Assembly (NCBI RefSeq): GCF_016785095.1
Contig: NZ_JAEKJB010000002.1
Coordinates: forward strand, 62,001 to 126,000
Source of the DNA: Alloalcanivorax marinus
Lineage (GTDB): Bacteria; Pseudomonadota; Gammaproteobacteria; Pseudomonadales; Alcanivoracaceae
Length of the DNA stretch: 64,000 nucleotides
Direction of reading: 5' to 3'
This document shows, piece by piece, positions 26,766-35,314 of the stretch. The notes beneath the pieces were generated by a model. The model searched no databases and was not told where the DNA came from. It saw nothing but the letters and a program-made list of their open reading frames with translations. A program made the position numbers and the translations under genes. The first letter of the stretch is position 1, and every line of letters starts with the position of its first letter.

Positions 26766-27566
26766 ATGAGCAATCGTCTGGCGGATAAAATCACCATCAT
26801 CACCGGCGCCACCTCCGGCATCGGCGAGGCCACCGCGCGACGCTTCATCGAGGAAGGCGCCACCGTGGTGCTGGCAGGCCGTTCCCAGGACAAGGGCGAG
26901 GCGCTGGCCGAGGAACTGGGCGAGCGGGCCCTGTTCAAGCGCACCGACATCATGAGCGAGGACGACATCGCGGCGCTGGTGGATTTCACCGTCGACCGTT
27001 TCGGTCGTCTGGACTGCCTGTTCAACAATGCCGGCGCCGGCGATCGAACCACCGTGGATTCTTTCGACGAGCAGGAATTCGCGCGCATCATGCGGCTGCT
27101 GGTGGGCGCGCCGGCGTTCGGCGTCAAGCACGCCGCCCGGGTAATGAAGGAAAGCGGCGGCGGCAGCATCATCAACAACGCCAGCATCGCCGGGCACCGT
27201 CTCAACCAGGGTGGCTATCTGTATTCCGGCGCCAAGGCGGCGGTGGCGCACATGACGCGTCTGGCCGGTGCCGAGCTGGGTCCGTTCAATATTCGCGTCA
27301 ACGCCATCTCGCCGGGGGCCGTGGCCACGCCGATTTTCTGGGGCGGGTCCGAGCGTGCCCAGAACCTCAGTGACGAGGAAAACCAGCGCAAGATGGAAAA
27401 GCTGCAGAGCAACCTGGCCAAGGCCACGCCGTTGCCGCGCGCCGGCCTGGCGGACGACATCGCCTACGCCGCCGTCTTCCTGGCCAGCGACGAAGGCAGC
27501 TTCATCAACAGCCACGATCTGGTGGTGGATGGCGGCCGCATCGCCATGTTCAACGAAAAAGGATAA
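26766..27566 (+). CDS. SDR oxidoreductase
   Basis: 266 residues. TGATSGIG (13-20), NNAG, catalytic YSGAK and the DLVVDGGRIAMF end. A longer segment around SERAQNLSDEENQRKMEKLQ replaces the usual short substrate loop, which suggests a substrate unlike those of its two SDR neighbours. Its stop is two bases before the lactonase start, so these two genes are surely co-translated. Confidence 0.85.
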   Translation: MSNRLADKITIITGATSGIGEATARRFIEEGATVVLAGRSQDKGEALAEELGERALFKRTDIMSEDDIAALVDFTVDRFGRLDCLFNNAGAGDRTTVDSFDEQEFARIMRLLVGAPAFGVKHAARVMKESGGGSIINNASIAGHRLNQGGYLYSGAKAAVAHMTRLAGAELGPFNIRVNAISPGAVATPIFWGGSERAQNLSDEENQRKMEKLQSNLAKATPLPRAGLADDIAYAAVFLASDEGSFINSHDLVVDGGRIAMFNEKG

Positions 27567-27568
27567 AC

Positions 27569-28489
27569 ATGTCCGATTACACGGTTATCACCGATGGTCT
27601 GCGATTTCCCGAAGGCCCCATCGCCATGCCCGACGGCACCTTCATCGTGGTGGAGATCGCCGCCGGCCGGCTCACCCGGGTGTATCCGGATGGTCGCAAG
27701 GAAACCGTCGCCGAGCCTGGCGGTGGCCCCAATGGCGCCGCCATCGGCCCCGACGGGGCCTGCTATGTGTGCAACAACGGCGGCATGCAGTTCCACGAAA
27801 AGGACGGTTTGCTGATCCCCGGCGACATGCCCGAGGATTATTCCGGTGGTCGCATCGAGCGCATCGATCTGGATACCGGCAAAGTGGAAGTGCTGTACAC
27901 GGAAGTGAATGGCGAACCGCTCAAGGGCCCCAACGACATCGTGTTCGATAAGCAGGGCGGCTTCTGGTTCACCGACCTGGGCAAGGGCCGGGGCCGTAGC
28001 CAGGACCGGGGCGGCCTGTACTACGCCCGCACCGACGGGTCCCTGGTGCGTGAAGCGGTGTTCCCGATCCCCACCGCCAACGGCGTGGGCCTGTCACCGG
28101 ATGAAAAAACCGTGTACGTGGCGGATACCATGCCGGGCCGGTTGTGGGCCATGGACATCATTGGCGAAGGGGAGGTGGCGCGACCGGAAGGCGGGCTGTT
28201 GCCGGGTCGTCTGGTGGGGCAGCCGTCGGAATTCTGCTACTTCGATTCCCTGGCGGTGGACGCGGACGGCAACATTTGCGTCGCCACCATCTTCCATTCC
28301 GGCATCACCATCTTCTCGCCGGATGGCGCCAGCGTGCGGCATGTGCCCACCGACGATCTGGTGACCACCAATATTTGTTTTGGTGGCGAGGATCTGCGCA
28401 CCGCCTACATCACCCTGTCCAGCGCCGGCAAACTGGTGTCCATGCCCTGGGAGCGTCCGGGGTTGCCGTTGAATTTCCTGAACGTGTAA
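27569..28489 (+). CDS. SMP-30/gluconolactonase-family lactonase
   Basis: 306-residue six-bladed propeller hydrolase. Predicted metal ligands are Glu15 (RFPEGP), Asn171 (TANGVGLSPDE) and Asp226 (YFDSLAVD), with Asn122 (KGPNDIVFD) as the substrate-side residue. No signal peptide is seen. The family opens lactone rings. In an operon with an ACAD10/11-type kinase-dehydrogenase pair, opening a gamma- or delta-lactone to a hydroxy acid would be a sensible first step; that link is inference from context. It is the last gene of the run that began at 22023. Confidence 0.85.
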   Translation: MSDYTVITDGLRFPEGPIAMPDGTFIVVEIAAGRLTRVYPDGRKETVAEPGGGPNGAAIGPDGACYVCNNGGMQFHEKDGLLIPGDMPEDYSGGRIERIDLDTGKVEVLYTEVNGEPLKGPNDIVFDKQGGFWFTDLGKGRGRSQDRGGLYYARTDGSLVREAVFPIPTANGVGLSPDEKTVYVADTMPGRLWAMDIIGEGEVARPEGGLLPGRLVGQPSEFCYFDSLAVDADGNICVATIFHSGITIFSPDGASVRHVPTDDLVTTNICFGGEDLRTAYITLSSAGKLVSMPWERPGLPLNFLNV

Positions 28490-28500
28490 CGACAAGCGCC

Positions 28501-28530
28501 GCGCGGCCGCCCTTGAAGGCGCGGCCGCGC
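28501..28530. terminator. hairpin between convergent genes
   Basis: Perfect ten-base arms GCGCGGCCGC and GCGGCCGCGC around a ten-base loop, placed between the convergent lactonase and dienoyl-CoA isomerase genes. The T tract is poor on both strands, so it is a possible, not certain, bidirectional terminator. Confidence 0.45.
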
Positions 28531-28537
28531 CGTGCTT

Positions 28538-29386
28538 TCAGACGCCGCCTTCGACCTTGCCGGCCAGTGGCGGCAGGGGCGTGAAGTCGCCGTCACCGCC
28601 ATGCTGGCCCGCCTCGATGGCGGCTTCTACCTCTTCCACGTGCAGCATGCCGGCGTTCCAGGTCACCACATAGTCGAGCGCGTCGGCGGTGTTGTGATCC
28701 CGGGCGTAGGTGATCATGCGTTTGCAGCCGTGCACCGCCAGCGGTGACTTGCCGGCGATCTCACGGGCCACTTCCAGCGCTTTTTTCAGGGTCGCCTCGC
28801 GGTCGTCCAGCACCGCGTTGAACAAGCCCCGCTGCTCCGCTTCCTCGGCACCCATGCGCCGCCCGGTGTAGGCCAGTTCGCGCACGATGCCCTCCGGCAG
28901 CAGCTTGCACAGGCGCGGGAAGGTACCCACGTCGGCGGTCAGCCCGACGTTGATTTCATAGATGGTCAGGAAGGCGTCGGCGCTGGCGTAGCGCAAATCG
29001 CAGGCGCTGATCAGGTCCACGCCACCGCCGATGCAGCCGCCATGCAGCGCGGCGATCACCGGCACCCGGCAGTCTTCCAGGGCGCTGAAGGTTTGCTGCA
29101 TCAGCGCGGTGTGCTGGCGGAAGCGCGCCGCCTTCTGCACCCGGGCGGTGCGATCAGCCGGGTCCGGCGGAGCGCCGAACATGCCCAGGTCCAGGCCGGC
29201 GGTGAAGTGCTTGCCGTTGGCGTTGATAACGATGACGCGCACGTCGCCGCCGGTATCCAGGGCGCGCACCGCCGCCGGCAGTTCGTTCCAGAAATCCGCG
29301 TTCATGGCGTTGAGCTGATCGGGGCGGTCCAGGGTGATCAGCGCCACGCCATCGTCCACGGAGACCTTGAGGGTTTGATAGGTCAT
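28538..29386 (-). CDS. delta3,5-delta2,4-dienoyl-CoA isomerase
   Basis: 282-residue crotonase. Asp124 (GGGVDLISACD), Glu144 (TIYEINVGL) and Asp152 (LTADVGT) match the three catalytic acids of rat dienoyl-CoA isomerase, with the same 20- and 8-residue spacing. It moves double bonds of unsaturated acyl-CoA so that beta-oxidation can proceed. The gene follows the aldehyde dehydrogenase by 13 bases on the minus strand. The C-terminal tail after AIEAGQHGG is longer than usual. The start at 29386 has only a weak ribosome site. Confidence 0.88.
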   Translation of the reverse strand: MTYQTLKVSVDDGVALITLDRPDQLNAMNADFWNELPAAVRALDTGGDVRVIVINANGKHFTAGLDLGMFGAPPDPADRTARVQKAARFRQHTALMQQTFSALEDCRVPVIAALHGGCIGGGVDLISACDLRYASADAFLTIYEINVGLTADVGTFPRLCKLLPEGIVRELAYTGRRMGAEEAEQRGLFNAVLDDREATLKKALEVAREIAGKSPLAVHGCKRMITYARDHNTADALDYVVTWNAGMLHVEEVEAAIEAGQHGGDGDFTPLPPLAGKVEGGV

Positions 29387-29399
29387 GGTGGTCCGGCCC

Positions 29400-30827
29400 T
29401 CAGGGATGGAACACGGATTTGGTTTCCAGGAATTCCTCCAGCCCGTAGACGCCCCATTCGCGGCCGATGCCGGAATGCTTGTAGCCGCCAAACGGAGCCG
29501 GCAGGTCCAACTGCGCGCCGTTCAGGTGGACCATGCCGGTGCGCAGCCGCGCGGCCACCTCGGCGGCGTCCTCCACGGTGGCGCCATACACATAGCCGGA
29601 CAGGCCGTAGTCGGAGTCGTTGGCGATGGCTACCGCCTCATCCACGCTCTGGTAAGGCATGATCACCAGTACCGGGCCGAAGATTTCCTCGCGGGCGATC
29701 AGCATCTGGTTGTTGACCTGGCTGAACACCGTGGGCCGGGCGTAGAAACCCTTGTCCAGGCCGTCCGGCTTGCCGGGGCCGCCGCACACCAGCTTGGCGC
29801 CTTCCTCGATGCCTTTCTCGATCAGCGATTGCACGCGCTTGAACTGGCGCTCGTTGGCGATCGGGCCCAGTTTGCTGCTCTCGTCCCGGGGATCGCCCAC
29901 TTTCAGTTTCTCGCACACCTGGGCGGCGATGGCTTCCGCCTCGCCCAGCTTGTCCGCCGGCACCAGCATCCGCGAGGGCGCGTTACAGCTCTGGCCGGTG
30001 TTGTTCATCATCGATTGCACGCCGTGGCCCACCGCTTTCTGGAAGTCCGCGTCCGGCAGGATGATGTTGGCGGACTTGCCACCCAGTTCCAGGGACACGC
30101 GCTTGAACGTGTCGGCGGCCTCCTTGCTCACCGAGGCACCGGCGCGGGTGGAGCCGGTCAGCGACACCATGTCCACGCGCGGGTCGGAGGACAGCATCGG
30201 GCCCACCTCGGCGCCGTCGCCGTAGATCATGTTGAACACACCGGCGGGCAGGCCGGCCTCATCGACGATCTCGGCCAGCACCATGGCGGATAGTGGCGCG
30301 AACTCGCTGGGCTTGAGCACCATGGTGCAGCCGGCGGCAATGGCCGGCGCCACCTTGCACAGCACCTGGTTCATGGGCCAGTTCCAGGGCGTGATCAGGG
30401 CGGCCACGCCGGCCGGCTCGCGGCGCACGGTGGCGCGCCCCAGGGTTTGTTCGAACTCAAAGCCCTTGGCGGCGTCCAGGGTGGCCTTGATATGACCCAG
30501 GCCCATGGGGGCCTGCACCTTGGCCGCCAGACCGTGGCGCGGCGCGCCCATTTCCCGGCTGATGGCGTCGGCCATGTCGTCCAGGCGTTTCTGGTAGGCG
30601 CCCATCAGGCGCTCCAGCATCGCCAGCCGCTCCTCCAGCGGCAGGGCGGCGAAGCCGTCGAAGGCGTCACGGGCGGCCTGGATGGCCGCGTCCACATCGC
30701 CATGGCCGGCCAGATACACGGTGCCTTCGCTGGCCTCGGTGGCCGGGTTGATCACCTCGAAGGGCCGTGCGTCAGCGCCGGGCGCCACCCAACGGCCATT
30801 GATATAAAACTGCGCCAAATGGCTCAT
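29400..30827 (-). CDS. aldehyde dehydrogenase
   Basis: 475 residues, NAD(P)-dependent aldehyde dehydrogenase superfamily. Catalytic Cys281 in NTGQSCNAPSR, general base Glu247 in LELGGKSAN, cofactor segment TPWNWPMNQ. It oxidises an aldehyde to the acid, probably for entry to the neighbouring acyl-CoA pathway. GGGAGAG precedes ATG 30827; the frame continues upstream into the repeat at 30852-30876 and that part is not coding. It shares its upstream region with the divergent SDR at 31011. Confidence 0.9.
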   Translation of the reverse strand: MSHLAQFYINGRWVAPGADARPFEVINPATEASEGTVYLAGHGDVDAAIQAARDAFDGFAALPLEERLAMLERLMGAYQKRLDDMADAISREMGAPRHGLAAKVQAPMGLGHIKATLDAAKGFEFEQTLGRATVRREPAGVAALITPWNWPMNQVLCKVAPAIAAGCTMVLKPSEFAPLSAMVLAEIVDEAGLPAGVFNMIYGDGAEVGPMLSSDPRVDMVSLTGSTRAGASVSKEAADTFKRVSLELGGKSANIILPDADFQKAVGHGVQSMMNNTGQSCNAPSRMLVPADKLGEAEAIAAQVCEKLKVGDPRDESSKLGPIANERQFKRVQSLIEKGIEEGAKLVCGGPGKPDGLDKGFYARPTVFSQVNNQMLIAREEIFGPVLVIMPYQSVDEAVAIANDSDYGLSGYVYGATVEDAAEVAARLRTGMVHLNGAQLDLPAPFGGYKHSGIGREWGVYGLEEFLETKSVFHP

Positions 30828-30851
30828 GAAACACTCTCCCTGGGTAAATGA

Positions 30852-30876
30852 TTTGAAAGTTGAAAGTTGAAACGCG
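30852..30876. repeat. TTGAAAGTTGAAAG repeat fragment
   Basis: Same short units as the left arm of the repeat at 23953-24072, here without the matching right arm. It shows that the unit is dispersed in this genome. Confidence 0.4.
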
Positions 30877-30924
30877 CTGCCGGGTTTCCAACCTGCCATA
30901 TTCGGCTGTTTCTGCCCAGTCTAT

Positions 30925-30945
30925 TTTTGGAATGCTGTTCCAAAA
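30925..30945. promoter_or_regulatory. IclR-type operator, TTTTGGAA-N5-TTCCAAAA
   Basis: An 8-5-8 perfect inverted repeat. Its core TGGAA-N5-TTCCA has the half-sites and spacing of the E. coli IclR consensus. A near-identical site lies at 63176-63196. A likely -35 element TTGACC follows at 30948-30953, so a bound factor would sit directly beside RNA polymerase. An IclR-family gene lies one gene downstream (31933). The site is between the divergent aldehyde dehydrogenase and SDR genes and could control both. Confidence 0.65.
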
Positions 30946-31010
30946 TCTTGACCGGTTGCCGCCGCCGTGTCATCTTCCAGCAAAATTATAAAAGTCTTGA
31001 GGAGAGCATC

Positions 31011-31799
31011 ATGCAGCGATTCCAGCAACGCACCGTCCTGATCACCGGCGCGGCCAGCGGCATTGGTCGCGCGGCGGCCCGCCGCTTCGCGGAAGAGGGC
31101 GCCGGCCTGGTGTTGGTGGATCGCGACGAAGCCGGCCTGGAAGAAACCCGCGCCGCGCTGCCGGAGGGCACCGAGGTGATGACCCGGGCCCTGGATGTTT
31201 CCGATGAAGCCGCCGTGGACGCGCTGGTGGCGGCGGTGATCGCCGAACGGGGCCGTATTCATGCCCTGTGCAACAACGCCGGCATCGCTGGCGGGGATTA
31301 TTCCGGCATCACGGAGACCGACACCGATACCTGGCGGGCGATTCTCAACGTTAATCTGCTCGGCCCGGTGTTCTTCACCCGCGCCGTGGGTCGCCACATG
31401 CGCGAGCAGGGCGGCGGCGCCATCGTCAATACCGCCTCGGTGGCGGGGATTCGTTCCGGCGCCGGCGGCAATGCCTACAGCGCTTCCAAGGCGGCGGTGA
31501 TCAACCTGACCAAGACCGCCGCCTGCGATCTGGGCCAGTACAACGTGCGCGTCAATGCGATCTGCCCGGGGCTGATTGAAACCGGCATGACCAAGCCGGT
31601 GTTCGATTACGCCCGCGAGCGTAACAAGGAAGAAAAACTGGGCAGCCGTTGCGAACTGCGCCGCTATGGCCGGCCCGAGGAAATCGCCGCGGCCATGGCG
31701 TTTCTGGCCAGCGACGATGCCAGCTACGTCACCGGCCAGGCACTGGCGGTGGATGGCGGCAACACCGCCTCGCTGAACCTGCCCGGCATGAAGCACTGA
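31011..31799 (+). CDS. SDR oxidoreductase under the IclR-type operator
   Basis: 262 residues. TGAASGIG (12-19), NNAG, Ser in NTASVAG, catalytic YSASK, end ALAVDGGNTASL. Ribosome site GAGGAGAG precedes ATG 31011; in-frame sequence farther upstream overlaps the operator and is not coding. It is a classical short-chain dehydrogenase of unknown substrate and is divergent from the aldehyde dehydrogenase operon. Confidence 0.86.
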   Translation: MQRFQQRTVLITGAASGIGRAAARRFAEEGAGLVLVDRDEAGLEETRAALPEGTEVMTRALDVSDEAAVDALVAAVIAERGRIHALCNNAGIAGGDYSGITETDTDTWRAILNVNLLGPVFFTRAVGRHMREQGGGAIVNTASVAGIRSGAGGNAYSASKAAVINLTKTAACDLGQYNVRVNAICPGLIETGMTKPVFDYARERNKEEKLGSRCELRRYGRPEEIAAAMAFLASDDASYVTGQALAVDGGNTASLNLPGMKH

Positions 31800-31823
31800 A
31801 CCAACCGATAACGACACCGAGCG

Positions 31824-31843
31824 GGACCCCCGAAAAGGGGTCC
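31824..31843 (+). other. hairpin before the IclR gene
   Basis: GGACCCC and GGGGTCC pair over CGAAAA. A T-rich but interrupted stretch begins 12 bases later. It may reduce read-through from the SDR gene into the IclR gene. Confidence 0.35.
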
Positions 31844-31932
31844 TATGTGAAACGGCTTTTTGATATATTTGCCGGTTTTATAAACAACTATAAAAGAAAT
31901 TCATCCCGAAGCCTGACTGAGGAAGACAACCC

Positions 31933-32739
31933 ATGCGACGAGCCGCTCTTGGAAAAGACGGAGCCGCGGAGAAGGACCGCAATTTCGTGACCGCCCTGGC
32001 CCGGGGCCTGGATATCCTGCGCTGTTTCGGTCCGTCCGATGAGTACCTGGGCAACGCCGAACTGGCCAAGCGCACCAATATTCCGCGCCCCACGGTGTCG
32101 CGGATGACCGCCACGCTGACCCAGCTCGGTTACCTGCGCTACGCGGAAAATCTGGAAAAGTACCGGCTCGGCCCGGGGGTACTGGATCTCGGCTACCGCT
32201 ACCTGGCCAGCGAGGGGGTGCGCGACATCGCCCGGCCGTTCATGCAGGAGCTGGCCGACGCCACCGACTGCATGGTGGCCATCGCCGCCCCGGACGGTGC
32301 CTCCATGACCTACATTCAGGTGTGCCAGGGCTCCGGCCCGCTGGTGCTGCGCCTTTCCGTGGGGTCCCGGGTCGCCACCGGCACTTCGGCGGCGGGCCGT
32401 GCTCTGCTGGCGGCGCTGCCGGAGAACGAGCGTGAGCCTTACTATGAGGCGATCCGCGCCCAGAACCCGGACGCCTGGCCGGAGGTGCAGCGCGGCCTGC
32501 AGCGTGCCTGCAAGGAATATCAGGAGTATGGCTTCGTCACTTCCGACGGAGAATGGAACCGGGATGTGAGCGCCGTGGGCGTGCCGCTGATCCTGGATAA
32601 CGGCGGCCAGGTGGTGCCGTTTAATTGTGGCGGCTCGTCGTTACGGCTGAGCCGTCGAATTCTGATCGAGAATCTCGGCCCGCGCCTCAAGGAGGTCGTG
32701 GATCAGGTCCGACAAATGGTGCAGGGCCGGGAAGTATGA
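31933..32739 (+). CDS. IclR-family transcriptional regulator
   Basis: 268 residues. Winged helix-turn-helix at about 18-82 (ALARGLDILRCF, then IPRPTVSRMTATLTQLGYL) and an IclR effector domain with the FVTSDGEWNRDVSAVGVPL signature. IclR proteins bind as dimers to TGGAA-N5-TTCCA-like sites, which occur here at 30925-30945 and 63176-63196. It probably controls the SDR at 31011 and the acyl-CoA ligase at 63364. The effector is unknown. Confidence 0.87.
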   Translation: MRRAALGKDGAAEKDRNFVTALARGLDILRCFGPSDEYLGNAELAKRTNIPRPTVSRMTATLTQLGYLRYAENLEKYRLGPGVLDLGYRYLASEGVRDIARPFMQELADATDCMVAIAAPDGASMTYIQVCQGSGPLVLRLSVGSRVATGTSAAGRALLAALPENEREPYYEAIRAQNPDAWPEVQRGLQRACKEYQEYGFVTSDGEWNRDVSAVGVPLILDNGGQVVPFNCGGSSLRLSRRILIENLGPRLKEVVDQVRQMVQGREV

Positions 32740-32752
32740 CGAGACCCGTTGA

Positions 32753-33196
32753 ATGAAAATGGACATGGCCACGGCCTCCCGCAAGTTCGATTATGGTTTT
32801 CCGGCTCTGCTGGGCTTTGAGTTTCTGGAGTGGGAAGAGGGCCGGGCGGTGCTCGGCCTCAAGGTGGAGCAACGCCATCTGAACCTGGCTGATCGCGTGC
32901 ACGGTGGCGTGCTCGCCACCCTGCTGGACGTGGCCGGCGCCTGCGCCGGCACCTGGTGCCCCTATCCGGACCGCATTCGCAAGGCCATCACCCTGTCCAT
33001 GACCACCACCTTCACCGGCCAGTCCGGGCTCGGTTATATCCGCGCCATCGGCACCAAGCGTGCCGGTGGCAGCCGCATCTTCAACTCCACCGTGGACATC
33101 CTCGACGAGAACGACCAGTTGCTGATTATTGGCGAAGGCACCTTCCGCCTGCGCAGCGGCTCCGAGGACCCCCGCGGCCAGCCCATGGACCGCTGA
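32753..33196 (+). CDS. hotdog-fold acyl-CoA thioesterase, PaaI family
   Basis: 147 residues, single hotdog domain. The VHGGVLATLLDVAGACAG helix with its preceding His-Gly-Gly is the family motif, and TLSMTTTFTGQSG forms the following strand. It hydrolyses acyl-CoA or aryl-CoA thioesters, often to rescue CoA from dead-end products. It starts 13 bases after the IclR gene and is likely cotranscribed. Three in-frame ATGs (32753, 32759, 32765) are possible starts; none has a strong ribosome site. Confidence 0.82.
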   Translation: MKMDMATASRKFDYGFPALLGFEFLEWEEGRAVLGLKVEQRHLNLADRVHGGVLATLLDVAGACAGTWCPYPDRIRKAITLSMTTTFTGQSGLGYIRAIGTKRAGGSRIFNSTVDILDENDQLLIIGEGTFRLRSGSEDPRGQPMDR

Positions 33197-33397
33197 CCGG
33201 GCATCCTCCATCGCTTGATATCCTACGGCAACGAGCTCAGGCTCGGTGACATTCGGGGGCGATACCGCCCAAAGTACCGTCGGACTAGGACTTTAGGCGA
33301 ATATGCGACGGCGGCGGGGTCCGCGTCCGGTTCCGGCGTGGTAGTCTGTCGCGATAGCAAGAATAACCGGAAGCGCCGCGCAGGGAGTCCGCCCGCC

Positions 33398-34072
33398 ATG
33401 TACCAGGTCCTGATCGCCGATGACCATCCGTTGTTTCGCGAGGCCATAGCCCGGGTGATCGACGATGGTTTTCCGGGGAGCACTCTGCTGGAGGCCTCCA
33501 GCCTGGATGCCGCCCTGGAGGCGGCCGCCGACAACGACGACCTGGATCTGGTGTTGCTGGATCTGAACATGCCGGGCATGCAGGGCCTGGGCGGCCTGAT
33601 CCAGTTGCGCAACGAGTTTCCCACCCTGCCGGCGGTGGTGGTGTCCGCGGAAGAAGACAAACGGGTGATTCTGCAGACCATGACCTACGGCGCCGTCGGT
33701 TTCATCACCAAATCCACGCCCCGCAAGCAGATGATCCTGGCCCTGGAGCAGATCCTTTCCGGTTCCATTTACCTGCCCTCGGACATCATCCGCGCCGACA
33801 TGGCGGCCGCGCCGGCGCGGCCGGAAAGCGCGGTGCCGCCGGAGGTGCTGGAAACGCTTACCCGCAAGCAGCTCCAGGTGTTCGAGCGCATGGCCCGGGG
33901 CGAGCCCAACAAGGTGATCGCCTACGAACTGAACATCGCCGAGAGCACGGTCAAGGCCCATGTGTCGGCGATTCTTCGCAAGCTGGGCGCCACCAACCGG
34001 GTGCAGGCGATTCTCGCCGCCGGCGATATTGATTTCGGTGCCTATCTGCGCCGCCCGGCCTCGCGGGTGTGA
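33398..34072 (+). CDS. NarL/FixJ-type response regulator
   Basis: 224 residues. The receiver domain (1-120) has acidic residues in IADDHP, phospho-acceptor Asp55 in [10 protein letters not shown], and Lys105 in ITKST. The LuxR-type DNA-binding domain spans about 153-210 ([30 protein letters not shown]). It resembles the ErbR/AgmR group that controls alcohol oxidation in pseudomonads, and lies ahead of a NosP/NahK pair and ethanol-type dehydrogenases, which supports that role. The 200 bases upstream have no gene. Confidence 0.86.
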   Translation: MYQVLIADDHPLFREAIARVIDDGFPGSTLLEASSLDAALEAAADNDDLDLVLLDLNMPGMQGLGGLIQLRNEFPTLPAVVVSAEEDKRVILQTMTYGAVGFITKSTPRKQMILALEQILSGSIYLPSDIIRADMAAAPARPESAVPPEVLETLTRKQLQVFERMARGEPNKVIAYELNIAESTVKAHVSAILRKLGATNRVQAILAAGDIDFGAYLRRPASRV

Positions 34073-34147
34073 GCCGCGCTGTTCCGGGGCGCCGGTGCGT
34101 GCCGCATAATAAGCATGACAACGACAATGTCTCCCCGGGAGGCCGAC

Positions 34148-35314
34148 ATGACCGCGATACCCCCGTACGCCGTCGTCACCGCCTACAGTGATGCCCGCGA
34201 TGAGCAGCAGGCGGCGCGCTCGCTGGCGGAGCGCCTGCGCCATCCCAATCTGGGCTTCGTGCTGTTCTTCTGCTCCATTGATTACGATCTGGACCGGCTG
34301 GCCGGGGCCCTCAGCGAGGATTTTCAGGGCGTGCCCCTGTGCGGCTGCACCTCCGCCGGGGAAATCACCGCCCGAGGCTACGACCGCGACACGGTGGTGG
34401 CGATCGGTTTCGACCGCCGCTTCTTCGCCGTTTCCCACCGGTTGATCGAACGTCTGGACGGTTTCACCCTGGCCGACGCCCAGCAGCTCACCGACGGCCT
34501 GCTCGGTGACTGCCGGGACGGCCCCGGTGGCCCGGTGAGCGCCGACAACAGCTTCGTGCTGACGCTTCTGGACGGTCTTTCCGTCAACGAAGAGCTGGTG
34601 CTCGCCACCCTCAACGCGGCCCTGGGCAGCATCACCAGCTTCGGCGGTTCCGCCGGCGACGACTACCGGCTCTCGCGCACCTATGTGTACAGCGACGGCG
34701 CCTTCCACAGCGACGCGGCCATCGTGCTGATGGTCACCACCAGCCTGGATTTCGAGGTGTTCAGCATCCATCACCTGCGCCCGGACACCCGCAAGCTGGT
34801 GGTCACCGCCGCCGACGCCGAGCGGCGCGTGGTGCAGGAGCTGAACGCGGCCCCGGCGGCGGAGGAATACGCGCGCCTGGTGGGGGTGCCGGTGGCGGAG
34901 CTCAACGACGAGGTGTTCGCCCGCTATCCACTGGCGGTACGCATCAACAGCGACTACTACGCGCGCTCCATCCAGCGCGTCAACGACGACCTGAGCCTGT
35001 CGTTCTATTGCGCCGTGGAGAACGGCATCGTGCTTACCGCCATGCGCACCGGCTCGCTGATCGGCGAGACCCGGGACACCCTGAACGCCATCGAGGCGAG
35101 GCTGGGCCCGGCCTGGGTCACCATTGGCTGTGACTGCTGCCTGCGCCGCATGGAGATGGAGAGCGGCGGTTTCGCGGAACCCGCTTCCGCCTTGCTGCGC
35201 GAGCACAAGGTGGTCGGCTTCAACACCTACGGCGAGCAGTTCAACGGCATGCACATCAACCAGACACTGACGGGAGTGGTCATTGGTCGACGGCACCGAG
35301 CCCCGGGACCCTGA
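34148..35314 (+). CDS. nosP: FIST-domain sensor, NosP-like
   Basis: 388 residues, FIST N and C domains through the whole length (GCTSAGEITARGYDRDTVV in the N part, a typical FIST core, and the GCDCCLRRMEMES stretch in the C part). In Pseudomonas aeruginosa the FIST protein NosP senses nitric oxide through heme and controls the kinase NahK encoded next to it. Here the next gene is a NahK-like hybrid kinase overlapping by 32 bases, the same arrangement. ATG 34148 follows GGGAGG; ATG 34115 has no site. Heme binding is not visible from sequence. Confidence 0.78.
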   Translation: MTAIPPYAVVTAYSDARDEQQAARSLAERLRHPNLGFVLFFCSIDYDLDRLAGALSEDFQGVPLCGCTSAGEITARGYDRDTVVAIGFDRRFFAVSHRLIERLDGFTLADAQQLTDGLLGDCRDGPGGPVSADNSFVLTLLDGLSVNEELVLATLNAALGSITSFGGSAGDDYRLSRTYVYSDGAFHSDAAIVLMVTTSLDFEVFSIHHLRPDTRKLVVTAADAERRVVQELNAAPAAEEYARLVGVPVAELNDEVFARYPLAVRINSDYYARSIQRVNDDLSLSFYCAVENGIVLTAMRTGSLIGETRDTLNAIEARLGPAWVTIGCDCCLRRMEMESGGFAEPASALLREHKVVGFNTYGEQFNGMHINQTLTGVVIGRRHRAPGP

